A stretch of 64,000 nucleotides of DNA from positions 1,116,001-1,180,000 of the forward strand of contig NW_026251388.1 of the NCBI RefSeq assembly GCF_025118155.1, read 5' to 3'. The notes below the pieces were generated by a model. That model searched no databases, was not told the DNA's origin, and saw only the letters and a program-made list of their open reading frames with translations. Both the position numbers and the translations under genes were made by a program. Positions 23,716 to 35,187 of the stretch are shown piece after piece (within the stretch, counting starts at the first letter, position 1; each line of letters opens with the position of its first letter). The stretch comes from Cokeromyces recurvatus. Lineage: Eukaryota > Mucoromycota > Mucoromycetes > Mucorales > Mucoraceae.

Positions 23716-25160
23716 ATGCCTAATAAAAGAAGACTTAGTAATGAAGAATCTGAATCAAGCTTAATAAAAATAACAAAGAAGAGGAGTAAAGGTCACTCAA
23801 AAAAGAAAAATAGCACAAAAAAAGTTAAAAAAACACAGTTGAATGGTAAAAGTATAAAATAAATATGAACCTATTTTTTTTTTATATAAATACATACATA
23901 CATACAAATGTAAAAAAAAAAAAAAAATAAAATAAAATGCATCTTCATATAAACAACTGTTTCCAAGATGTTCCTGAAATAGATGACAATTCAAGTGATA
24001 TATCCACTCAAGTCAGCCAAGACTCTAATAATACTGAGATACAACAACAAGAAGAGAAAGCAAAAGATGATAATTTTAAAAAAATATTAAATAGCTTACC
24101 TAATGTATATCCTTTGAAGATTCATAAAGAAGATATAAAATTAAATATTGAACCCATTGAGGACAAGGTGTTAACGGCTACAAGAGAAATAACTTTCAAA
24201 GGCACTTATAAAATTATACCTATTACCTGTATTTGTATCATTACAACGACAGGGGATAAAACAGTCTACGAACAAAGAAATCAACATGAATGGAATATGT
24301 CAGAAAAATTACGGCTTTGTCGAAATATGGCTACTTATTTAGGTCAATTTAAGGCAGATCCTATTGAGCTTAATATTGATTTCTTAAATAATACCATTGC
24401 TGAGAAGAAATTACCTGCTTGGTTTTTTATAAAGCCATATTATGAATTAGGCACATTGAGGCACTATTTGAGAGAAAGGAAAAAGAAAAGTAGTGTCATG
24501 AAAGCTTCATAAAGAAAAAAGAAAGAAATTAACTACACTATTTAGGACTTGAGCTTGAACCTTTATATGTACTCCAAATGGCTGTCACATTATTTTCAAT
24601 ATTAACTGATGCACATAGTCAAAATATTGGACTTGTAGATATAACAATGGACTCTTTATATGTAAATACAGATGGAGGCCTCTATTTTGGTGGATTTAAA
24701 TCCTGTGTTTCATTAGACCCTGAAAGCTTATCTAAACAAAAGGATTCCTTCGATACTAGTTCAATAAAGTGTCCAGGTAGGAAAAAGAAAAAAAAAGGGG
24801 GAGACGAATCAAACAATAACTGGGTTTAATATATATATATTCTCTCTATTAGAGATAAAAATCATTAAAGCAGGAAACTATATGAAAGAATGCGATGTCT
24901 TTTTGGCCTGTCATGTTTTACTTCAAGTAATACAAAAAAACTTTGGACAATACACACGACTATACAAACAGATTTTAAAAGCAGAGAAAATAGAAATTTT
25001 GAGGGAATACTTGAATCCAAAATTTAAATTCCTTATACCTGTGCTTGAACAAGGCCTGTGCTATCGTTATCAAGATAGACCTCCTGCATCTGAATTACTA
25101 GTTGCTTTTGAATCTATGCGTTATAATGCTATTAAGACAGCTGCTGAGACGGAACTTTAA
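23716..25160 (+). CDS. Protein-kinase-like protein, probably a pseudokinase
   Basis: Four exons: 23716-23845, 23968-24489, 24546-24776 and 24853-25160, giving 396 residues. A Lys-rich start (KRRLSNEESESS, repeated KK pairs) and an acidic linker precede a degenerate kinase fold. Landmarks are a hinge-like FIKPYYELGTLRHYLRE, a catalytic-loop position reading LVDITMDSLYVN, a DFG position reading YFGGFKSC, and a C-lobe QDRPPASELL with the conserved structural Arg. The Gly-rich loop is not visible, the catalytic-loop Lys and Asn are lost and DFG is GGF, so I infer it does not phosphorylate. Its function is unknown; such proteins often act as scaffolds. The end of exon 2 could be either of two neighbouring GT sites (24490 or 24493). 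Confidence 0.75.
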
Positions 25161-25388
25161 TTGTGACTTTTTATTTGCTAATTATCTTATAGGTTAAACC
25201 TCAAGGGGGGGGGAGGGGGGAAGGAAGGGTCTATCCCACTTAAGCTTGTTCTCTCCTCCCCCTTTTTTATTATTATTATTATTATTGTCATATAATCACT
25301 TTTGCATACACCCCTATTTATTTTATCCAATAAAACAAGCTGAAAAATATGATACCTTTTACACCAAAATTTAATTTATTAAGCAATC

Positions 25389-26666
25389 ATGGTAATTGAA
25401 AAAAAAAAGATGATTTTTTATAACATGTTAGAAATTGACGTCAAGATCTTAGTTTGCAAGCGAACTTTACAAAGACAAAACATTATTACGATGACGAGAT
25501 ATTATTCAAGTCATATAGATGAAATGATAGAAAAAGAGTCTCTTGATAATACTGTTTTAGAAAGGCCAGGACTATCATCACAAGAAGAAAAAAGAGAAGA
25601 AGAGGAGGAACAACGATTTTACGAGATTGATGGCCAACAAACCGAAAATCCGACGATTAAAGCAAACGCGCCAAATAAAGCAAAAGAAAATCATACAAAA
25701 GATTTCAAGAGATTATTAGAAAATCTATTTGTTCCTCGTCTATCTAAACCTCCTACTCAATCAAAGATTAGACATCTCTCAATACCATTACCAGAATATA
25801 AGAAGAAGGGAAATAGTCAAACTGAGAAAGCTTTGCTCAATATGGTAATTCATCAAACCAAGATCTATAAACCCAAGGCGACTCTTCCCCGTAGTATTAT
25901 GAATTCCATTTATGGTCCTGATTCAAAACAATCACCCTATAATAACAATAACGAATCAAGTTTGGGCTCTTCACCTATCCTTAATTTCCTTCATCAGGAA
26001 GATAAACAATTTAGTTATGGAAATGATTCAGTGAGAAATACAGCATTCAAAAACTTATCAGATGATGAACGTATTAAATTAAAGGAAAAGGAGATGCAAA
26101 CTATTCAAGCCATTACAGAGACTAAAACATCGAGCGAATTATTAGAATGTGTCCGGAAGGAAATTAATTTATCTGATGATACGGATGAAGTAACTAAACG
26201 ATATCCTTTATATTATCCTAATTTACTTGTTAAGGCTATTGAACATGCTATATCATCAAGGAATGATCCTTATCTAGCTTTAACTATATTCGAGGAAGCT
26301 AAAAATAAGAGTTTAGTGAGTTACATTTTTGGATGTACAACGCCTGTCTACAATGCAATTCTATCATTACGTTGGAATACGTGGCGTGATATCTATGGCA
26401 TGTTAGATTTAGTAGAAGAAATGACATTAAATGGTATAGAAATTGATGATAATTCAAGAAGGATTATACGTAAAGTTGTGAATGAGATAGAGTATGAAGG
26501 CAATACAGGCCTTATAGGTGAAGACATCTTGAAGGAAGAAGAAAGTCAAGAAACAATATCTGCTGGTCTTTATTGGAATGCGGACGAAAGACGAAATTGT
26601 CATTTATTAACTGAATTAGGTGGAAAATGGCTTATTGCAAGGCAACATTCAAAACAAGCAAGATGA
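25389..26666 (+). CDS. Mtf2/Nam1-like mitochondrial RNA-processing factor
   Basis: Single exon, 425 residues. The C-terminal third (about 255-365) resembles the Mtf2-like domain as I know it: YPNLLVKAIEHAISSRNDP, LALTIFEEAKNKSL, YIFGCTTPVYNAILS, then a WRDIYGMLDLVEEMTLNG helix pair. Yeast Mtf2/Nam1 binds mitochondrial RNA polymerase and supports processing and translation of mitochondrial transcripts. The start is basic and Tyr/Ser-containing (VCKRTLQRQNIITMTRYYSS), suited to mitochondrial import. Internal ATGs near 25425 or 25491 are alternative starts. The middle is low-complexity. The assignment rests on recognition by eye of one domain. Confidence 0.68.
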   Translation: MVIEKKKMIFYNMLEIDVKILVCKRTLQRQNIITMTRYYSSHIDEMIEKESLDNTVLERPGLSSQEEKREEEEEQRFYEIDGQQTENPTIKANAPNKAKENHTKDFKRLLENLFVPRLSKPPTQSKIRHLSIPLPEYKKKGNSQTEKALLNMVIHQTKIYKPKATLPRSIMNSIYGPDSKQSPYNNNNESSLGSSPILNFLHQEDKQFSYGNDSVRNTAFKNLSDDERIKLKEKEMQTIQAITETKTSSELLECVRKEINLSDDTDEVTKRYPLYYPNLLVKAIEHAISSRNDPYLALTIFEEAKNKSLVSYIFGCTTPVYNAILSLRWNTWRDIYGMLDLVEEMTLNGIEIDDNSRRIIRKVVNEIEYEGNTGLIGEDILKEEESQETISAGLYWNADERRNCHLLTELGGKWLIARQHSKQAR

Positions 26667-26696
26667 TGGATGAAACTTGTTGAATATCCTGTTTAC

Positions 26697-26729
<33 letters not shown>

Positions 26730-26925
26730 TTATTGGTTAAATAATAATAATAATAAAAAAAAAAAAAATATGCCGAATTAGGTTAAAACCTTTTTTTTTT
26801 TTGACAGTGAATAATAGGAACGTCAATTTTAATTTGACTTTTTTTTTTGTTTTTTTTTAATTTGACAACAGCCTTGTATTATTCTCTTCCTTTACTACTC
26901 TTTTAATTTATTTATATACATATCA

Positions 26926-29900
26926 ATGGTAACAACTCGTCGTACTTCTAAAAGGCTTTTAAAGAGAGCCAAGATTGATGAAGAAGGTGCATCTACTAAT
27001 GCTGAAGAAAGCAAAATGAATATAATTAGTCAAGACATGGAACTAGACAGGTCTGAATCTGATTCTAATAATGTACCTTCAACACCAGAAGACGATGATT
27101 TTCAGGATCCAATTCCAACACCCATCATTCCTCTTCGTCTTTCTTCAAGAGCAAAGGGGAAACAGGCAGTAAGATACAAGACTTCTGTTAGTACACAAAA
27201 AAGAACTTTGCGCAGTAGTAGCATAAGATACGACGAAGAAGAGAATAGTTCCGATCATACTGATATTATCAATGATCCTATTACTAATAACAAGTCTGAT
27301 ATTCAGTCAAGTAACTCGTCTTCAACATTAAATAATGATGAAGAACAAGTACTACTATCGTCATTGTCGTCTGATTCTGAAGAATTGAATTCCGCAGCAG
27401 CACTTTCTTCTCTTCCTACACCATTGGCGGAGCTTGATTCTGATTCGCAGCAAGAAGAAGAAGCAGAAGCAGAAACAGAAACAGAAGCAGAGTTTGAGCT
27501 AGAACAAGAGAATGATACGAATAGCCAAGCTTCTGAATCAGAGAGTGAACAAGAAGAAAGAGTAGTAAGACATAATAGAAGAAGAAATAGAAGAATTCCT
27601 CATGTAAGTAAATAAAATAATTACATATACTTTATGTTATATTTAGAAATATTTGTAGTACATGAAAACACAAGCAAAAGTTATAAAGCAGCATAAAGAA
27701 TTAGAAACTATTTGGGATGATCTTGAACAAATTAAAGCTGAAAAAGTAGTTCCTATTGAACAGCCTTCTGAGTTAACTTTACAACTTTTACCTTTTCAAA
27801 AATATGGCGTTGGTTGGATGCGTAGACAAGAAAAGATGGAAACTGTACATATAATGTTTATTAGCATTTCTTGTTCTTTTTATTGACTTTTGTATTTATA
27901 GTTTAATGGTGGTATATTAGCTGATGAAATGGGCATGGGTAAAACAATTCAAACAATAGCCTTACTACTAACTGATAAAAAGAAACCTAATTTGGTTATT
28001 GCTCCTACTGTAAGTAAACACACACACACACATATATATATATATACATACATACATACATACATATATAGTACACGTTGAATCTATATATTTACATATT
28101 ACATAGGTTGCTGTTCTTCAATGGAAAAATGAAATTGAAAAGCATACTAATAATGCTCTTTCTGTCTTTGTCTATCATGGTGCTAATAGACCAAAGGATC
28201 CTGAGTTCCTCAAACAATTCGATGTGATATTATCTACTTGTATGTATATACATTTCAATAATATATAATTTTAGAACGAAGCTAACACTACAATATGTAG
28301 ATTCTATTATGGAAACATCTTTTAGACGTCAAGAATATGGTGTTACCAGAAAAGGATCAAATAGTATTTTTAAAGAAAAGTCTGTATTACATAGAATTAA
28401 TTGGCATCGTGTCATTTTAGATGAGGTAACATTAAGAGTAAATGAATAATTTGAATGCATTACTTATTATTTTATTTTTTTAGGCACATAATATTAAAGA
28501 TAGATCATGTAATACTGCTAGATCAGTGGTAAAGTATATAGATACAAATGTAAATGTGTAAATTTAGCTAAAGAACTTATATTTCCCTTAAATATATTGT
28601 ATAGTTCCACATTAATAGTAGATATAAATGGTCTTTAACAGGTACACCTCTTCAGAACCGTGTAGGCGAATTGTATTCTTTGATTCGTTTTATGCAAGCA
28701 GGTAAACTATTTAAAATGAAAAAAAAAAATTTTTTTTTGTTAACATATTTGTTTATTTAGATCCATTTGCTTATTATTATTGTAAGCAATGTCCTTGTAA
28801 AGAACTGAATTGGAAATTCTCTAATAAACGAACTTGTGATTCATGTGGCCATACTCCTATGAATCATGTTTGTTGGTGGAATAATGAAGTACTTAAACCA
28901 ATTCAAAGTCAAGGATATTTAGGCGATGGTCGTATAGCGCTTAAAAAGTTAAATTTATTATTAGATAGGATTATGTTAAGAAGAACAAAAATAGAGTGTG
29001 CTGATGATCTTGGCTTACCACCTCGATCTGTTATCATTCGACGTGATCTCTTTAGTGAAGAAGAAGAAGATGTGTATACTTCTTTATATTCTGATGTAGC
29101 TCGTACTTTCACCACTTATGTAGAACAAGGCACTGTATTGAACAATTATGCTAATATTTTTGAATTATTAATGAAAATGCGTCAATGTGGTAAGGATTTA
29201 TATACAAGAGATATACGAATTGTAATATATATATATTAACATTTCCTCTTCTTTAAGCGGATCATCCTGATCTTGTCACAAAGAAATCATCAGATAATAA
29301 GCAATTAGTGTGTATGCTATGTAGCGATCCTCCAGAGGATGCAGTTAGAGCAAATTGTAAACATGTCTTTTGTAGAGAATGCTGTATTCAGTATTTAAAT
29401 AGTTTTGATGACCATGAAACAAGTGAACGACCACGTTGTCCTTCTTGTTTTGCTGATTTTTATGTTGATCTCTCTCAACCTACTATCGAGATTGAAGGTG
29501 ATAATATGGGTGAAAATGCCAACTACTCTAAATCAAGTATTGTTAATCGTATTAATATGGATAAATGGAGAAGTTCTACAAAGATTGAAGCTCTCTTTGA
29601 GGAACTTTCTAATTTGAGACGTGAAGATAAGACAATCAAAAGGTAAAGCGAGAAAGGATAAAAAAAAATAATATATATTAAAAATAATATCTATTTATTT
29701 AGTATCGTATTCTCTCAATTTGTTAATTTCTTGGATCTTGTATATTGGAGACTGTCTCGTGCAGGTTTTGAATGTATTCGATTAGATGGCACAATGACTC
29801 CTGATCAAAGAGATGCTGCTATTCAACGGTAGTATAAATCTAACTAATATTACTTTTGTATATCTTATTCATATTATTATAATGGATAGATTTATGACAA

Positions 29901-30574
29901 AGCCAACTGTTACCGTCTTTCTTATTAGTCTTAAAGCAGGTGGTGTTGCTTTAAATTTAACCGAAGCTAGTCGTGTATTTATTTGGTAAGTTTAAATAAA
30001 TATAATAATTGTTATACAATTTGAATTAACAAAGCATAAACATAGTGATCCTTGGTGGAATCCTGTAAGTTAAAATAGAGTTTATTTTAAAGACATATAA
30101 TCATATAAACTAATTGGGATTTCTCTTTCTCTCTAATATTTTTTTTTAAAAAAAAAAGGCTGCTGAATGTAAGTTTAGAAGTATTAAAAAACTAGCTTTT
30201 GTTATCACATTAACTAACCTTTTTTTTTCCTTTTTAGTACAAGTAATTTTTTTTTTTTTTAAAAAAAAAAGGGGGAGATTAATTTTATTAACCTTATCTT
30301 ATTTTAGGCCATGGATCGTATTCATAGACTTGGTCAACATAGACCCATTCGAATTACAAGATTAATCATTGAAAATAGTATTGAAAGTCGTATTGTTCAA
30401 TTACAAGAAAAGAAACAAGCTTTAGTTGATAGCACTGTTGGTAAGTGTATAGAATGAAAATTTAATGTTTACACAGAAATTCTTATTATTTTCATTTTTT
30501 TTTTTATAGGTAAAGATTCAAAGGCTCTTGATAAATTAACGGTAGAGGATTTAAGATTCCTTTTTGTAATGTAA
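26926..30574 (+). CDS. RAD16-like SNF2 ATPase with RING finger
   Basis: Sixteen exons: 26926-27603, 27659-27844, 27902-28009, 28107-28239, 28301-28425, 28484-28528, 28605-28701, 28761-29189, 29258-29642, 29703-29828, 29890-29985, 30046-30064, 30159-30168, 30238-30242, 30308-30440 and 30510-30574, giving 879 residues. An acidic Ser-rich N-terminus is followed by a split helicase: Walker [13 protein letters not shown]-type [21 protein letters not shown]3HC4 RING ([12 protein letters not shown] ... RPRCPSC) lies between the helicase lobes, then [23 protein letters not shown] and [11 protein letters not shown]. This order is that of Rad16, the DNA-dependent ATPase and E3 ligase in global-genome nucleotide-excision repair; Rad5-type proteins would carry a HIRAN domain, not seen. 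Exon 14 has only five bases. Confidence 0.92.
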
Positions 30575-30680
30575 AAAAGAAAATATTAGACTTGAATAAA
30601 TGATGTAGATTTTTTTTTATTACATAATTTATTTTTACTCATAATCATGTGAAAGATAAACAAACAACAAATATGGAACA

Positions 30681-30724
<44 letters not shown>

Positions 30725-30798
30725 TCAGTTACAGCTTTATTTTCTTCTATATTTGTGTTCTTTTTCTTCTTCTTTATTACTATTATTATTGTAAAAAT

Positions 30799-33334
30799 AT
30801 GTCTCCTATTACAGTTTCTGAAAGTGTCTATCCAGCAAAACAAGGTGAAGGTGAAGTAAGACGCTCAGTTTTGAGTTTGGAAGATTTAGTAGACACGCCT
30901 GCTCAGGGAGTTCATACAGTTTATGATGTGTTACAATACTCTGTTAAAAAACGTAGTGAGCAAAATGCATTAGGATATCGCAAGCTAATACAAACTATAA
31001 CAGAAGAAAAACAAGTAACAAAGATGATAGATGATAGTGGCATTGAAGTAAAACAAAAAAAGGAATGGAAGTATTTTCAACTCTCTCCGTATCATTATGT
31101 CACTTATGCTGAATTATCGAAAATCGTTCATGACATTGGTTCTGGCTTGATTTATTATGGTTTAAAAAGTTCAAAATCCAGGATAGAAATATTTTCTCCA
31201 ACAAGGTAAAAATAGATGATACAAATTATAGCAGTCTGTGTAGTATTCATAAAATGTGTAAAAAAAAAAATATATATAGTATGGATTGGATGTCTGTTGC
31301 ACATGGCGCTTTTACACAAAATATGGCAGTTGTAACGGCTTATGAAACATTAGGTGCAGATGGTTTACTTCATTCAATGAATGAAGCACAAGTAGATGCT
31401 GTGTTTACAACTGCTGAGCTCTTGAAGACAGTAGCTAGCATTTTATCTAAATGTCTTCATAAATCTTTACTTCTTATTATTTACACAGGTGAAGCGAAAG
31501 AAGAGGATCTTGCTTCCATTCATGATATCATTGGGCAGGAGGATCGTGTGATCACTTTGGATCAGCTTAAGAAAGTAGGTCACGAAAACCCTAAAAGGGC
31601 AACTAAACCTGGACGTGATGATTTATGCTGTATTATGTATACCTCTGGCAGTACAGGGGTTCCTAAGGGTGTTATCTTGAATCATTCAAATATTGTTGGT
31701 GCAAGTAAAGAATTTATTCTAGAAGAAATATAGATTAAAAAAGCTTAACTATTCCTTCTTCTTCTTTTTTTTTTAAAAAATATGTTTCTACTATCTAGTT
31801 GCAGGAGTAGATACTTTACTGGGACATTGTATTATAGGTGGTGAAGATACTATGATGGCTTATCTTCCATTAGCCCACGTTCTTGAATTTTTAGTAGAAA
31901 ATCTTTGTTTATTTTGGGGCGTCACATTAGGTTATGGCTCTCCTCGTACATTGACAGATATTTCAGTACGTCATTGTCAGGGAGATATAAAAGAATTTAA
32001 GCCCTCTATACTGACAGGTGTTCCAGCTGTATGGGAATCGATTCGTAAAGGTGTCTTGAACAATGTAGCCAAAATGAGTCCTACTAGTCAAGCCATTTTC
32101 CATCGTGCTTTTACTACTAAATCTTGGCTTATGGAAAGAGGTCTTTCTACAGGATTTTTAGATTCACTCATCTTTAATAAGATTAAAGAACAAGTGGGTG
32201 GTCGTCTTCGTTACGGTTTAGCCGGAGGTGCTCCTGTTTCATTAGAAACGCAACGCTTTCTTTCTATTACTTTGGGTCCCATCCTTAATGGATTTGGTAT
32301 GACTGAGTCAGGTAATGTTAAAGAAGAATATGTATATATATATATATATATATACTATAATATGTATTCCAAAAAAAAAAAAAAAAAAAAACTATAAATG
32401 CAAAATAATTTATAATTTATATATATAGTGGGAATGTGCTGTATAATGACACCTGATAATTTTAAATATGGTGCAGTAGGTGGGCCTGTTCCTTGTTGTG
32501 AGATCAAGCTAGTGGATGTTCCTGATGCTAATTACGTAACAACTAATCCTGATAAATCTCAAGGTGAAATATGGGTACGTGGTTCTTCAATTGCTCAGGG
32601 GTACTTTAAACAAGATAAGCTGACAAAGGAAACATTTACAGAAGATGGCTGGCTTAAGACAGGTGATATAGGAGAATGGAATCCTGATGGTACCTTGACT
32701 ATTATTGATCGTATCAAAAATCTTGTGAAATTGAGTCATGGAGAATATATTGCGCTTGAAAAGTTAGAATCAATTTATAAATCGACGATGGGCGTCAACA
32801 CTATTTGTCTCTATGCTGATTCATTCAGTCCTCGACCCATTGCAATTGCCATGCCAATTCAAGCCCATCTTAAACAATTGAATGCTCGAATCTATGATGA
32901 CAATAATAATAATAATAAATCATTTAAAGAATTATGTCAAGATCAAGGAGTGAAAGAGGCATTTTTATTAGAACTTCAACAGCAAGCAAAGAAATCAGGA
33001 CTTGGGCCTGCTGAAACGATATATGATGTTTATTTAACTCATGAAGAATGGTCACCTGAGAATGTAAGTCTGTCTGTCTGTCTATATGTCGATTTACATA
33101 CATATTATTATATGATAGACATACATACATGTATATATGTATATTTATTTAGCTTATTTTATCTAGGGCCTTTTGACAGCTGCACAAAAATTAAAACGTA
33201 ATGTTATTCATCAACATTATAGAGAACAATTAAATGCTATGTAAGGTTTTTTTTTCTTTAACAAGTATTTATTATTAGGTAATTCTGACTAAATATATGA
33301 ATATAATTTTAGGAATAAGCTTCAAAAAGTCTAA
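30799..33334 (+). CDS. Long-chain acyl-CoA synthetase (Faa1/Faa4 type)
   Basis: Six exons: 30799-31205, 31280-31704, 31799-32311, 32429-33063, 33167-33240 and 33313-33334, giving 691 residues, the normal length for Faa1/Faa4. The enzyme joins long fatty acids to CoA through an acyl-AMP step. AMP-binding motif YTSGSTGVPKG, the NGFGMTES motif and the fatty-acid signature region GWLKTGDIGEWNPDG ... IIDRIKNLVKLSHGEY are all present. The start at 30799 (MSPITVSESVYPAKQ) follows a run of 41 A and T/C-rich sequence that is open but low-complexity. If the last intron is not removed, the protein simply ends at NAM with a stop at 33241-33243; splicing adds NKLQKV. Confidence 0.94.
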
Positions 33335-33914
33335 AAATATATCTGAATAAAGATAAAATAGTATTATTAACATACACACGTGTATATAAATAAATACATA
33401 TCTCATCACATTATCTGAATTACAATAATAAAAAAGAGGCTTTTGATAATCATTTTTTAGTACTTGTTTTGTCTGTGCTTTATATACTTGTACTCTCTCT
33501 CTTTCTCTCTCTTTCTCTCTCTTCCCCTCTTACTCCCCCTCTTACCAAAAAAAAAAAAAAAAAGTACTACGTTATACACTGTATGTATATCGTTGTCAAA
33601 ATAGGATAAATATGGAAGAAAAAGAATTATTCACCAAGATAAATAATACTATAAAAGTAAAAAATGTAAGGATATATTTTAAAAAAGCAGGAGAATCAAA
33701 AGAATATGCATCTTTATATGAATAATAATAATAATAAAAAAAAGGTGGGGTAAAACAATAAAATGCAGAGTAGTAAATGATGAAATATACATAAAAATAC
33801 ATTTTATAAGATTAGATCCTGTATAGAGAATATACACATGTTTAAATAAATCTATTATAGCGATAACTATCTTATTTTTTTCTTCAATAATTGGGGATTT
33901 GTCTTTAAACTTTG

Positions 33915-33955
<41 letters not shown>

Positions 33956-35187
33956 CATCGTAAGATAATATGTGTATACATATATAAAAAACGTGAAAAT
34001 TATTAGTATTTACAATTCATAATCTTGTGATTTTATTTATTTTTTTTTTTAAAAAAAAAGAGTTTTATGTTGTATATGTTTGATAGGTTACTTATCATCT
34101 TTGCTATCATAATGAAATGTCTTTATTACATTATGTAAAAGTGGAATTGAGTAAAGAAGTTAATGTGTGTGTGTATGTAATCTATTTTACAAACCTTATT
34201 TTTTCTTTTTAGTCGTCTTCTTTTCCTTCTTCCATTTACACATACAATACAACAAAAACAAATAAACAAAAAAGAAAATAATATAATACTACGTACTTTT
34301 ATATGCATCCTGACTTTGGTCCAATTGAAGACAAGTTATATTAAATAAGGAGGGTAACAATATACATATTTGTATATAAATGTATTTGTATGTATTCATA
34401 TATATTATTTCCTTTCTTTCCTATTCGTTTCTCTATATTAATATATTACCTACTTTTTATAACAAAACTCTTTAAAATAAGTATACATACATAAATATAG
34501 CATCATATAGAATAGGTATGTGATTTAGAATGATCAGTTTTAATAGACACATGCATATAATATAAATTATTATTATTATTATTTTTTTGGTTGGGGATAA
34601 AGGGGTAAAGAATGCAAGAGAAACAGACATGAAGAATATATTATGTATACATAGATCTATACTTGTGTATCTGTATGTAAATATGATTGATCTCTAAATC
34701 ATATATTTTGTTTTGTTATGTTGAAAATGTAAGGGGTTTTCTAATATATACATGTATAATTATTTATATATAATACATATACTTATTTATACACATACCT
34801 TTTTTTTTTTCTTTTTTGGCTGGTTGAAATCTAGTATCAAATCCCATTCCTTTTTCTTTTCTTTTTCTTTTTTTTTCTTCCTTTTTTTTCTTCCTTTTTT
34901 TTTTGCTATATCTTTATTTATATACTTTATACTTTGATTATTGATACAGACATACGGATACATAAACTTGTAAAGTACATAATATTGCCTTTTTGTCTTT
35001 TGTTTTCTTCATTCTACAATATTTTATTTTCGGAATCATATTAAAGTAATTCTACTAATACTTACTTTTATTTTACTATATAGAATAATCAAATTCAACT
35101 TTTATTTTTCTTTTCTTTTCAATCCTTATAAAGGAACAATCATCTCGCTCTTACAGACTATACACTCTTTCTCTTTTCTTTTTTAGA
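33335..35187. other. Intergenic, 1.85 kb
   Basis: Terminal region of the acyl-CoA synthetase gene and promoter of the next gene. Filled with microsatellites ((TC)n near 33495-33530, T36 at 33917-33952, TA-rich tracts). No gene or RNA seen. Confidence 0.45.

Noticed and set aside
33596..33981. Overlapping minus-strand frames of Tyr/Ile/Phe-rich sequence
   Set aside because: Typical translation of AT repeats and T runs; no coding texture.
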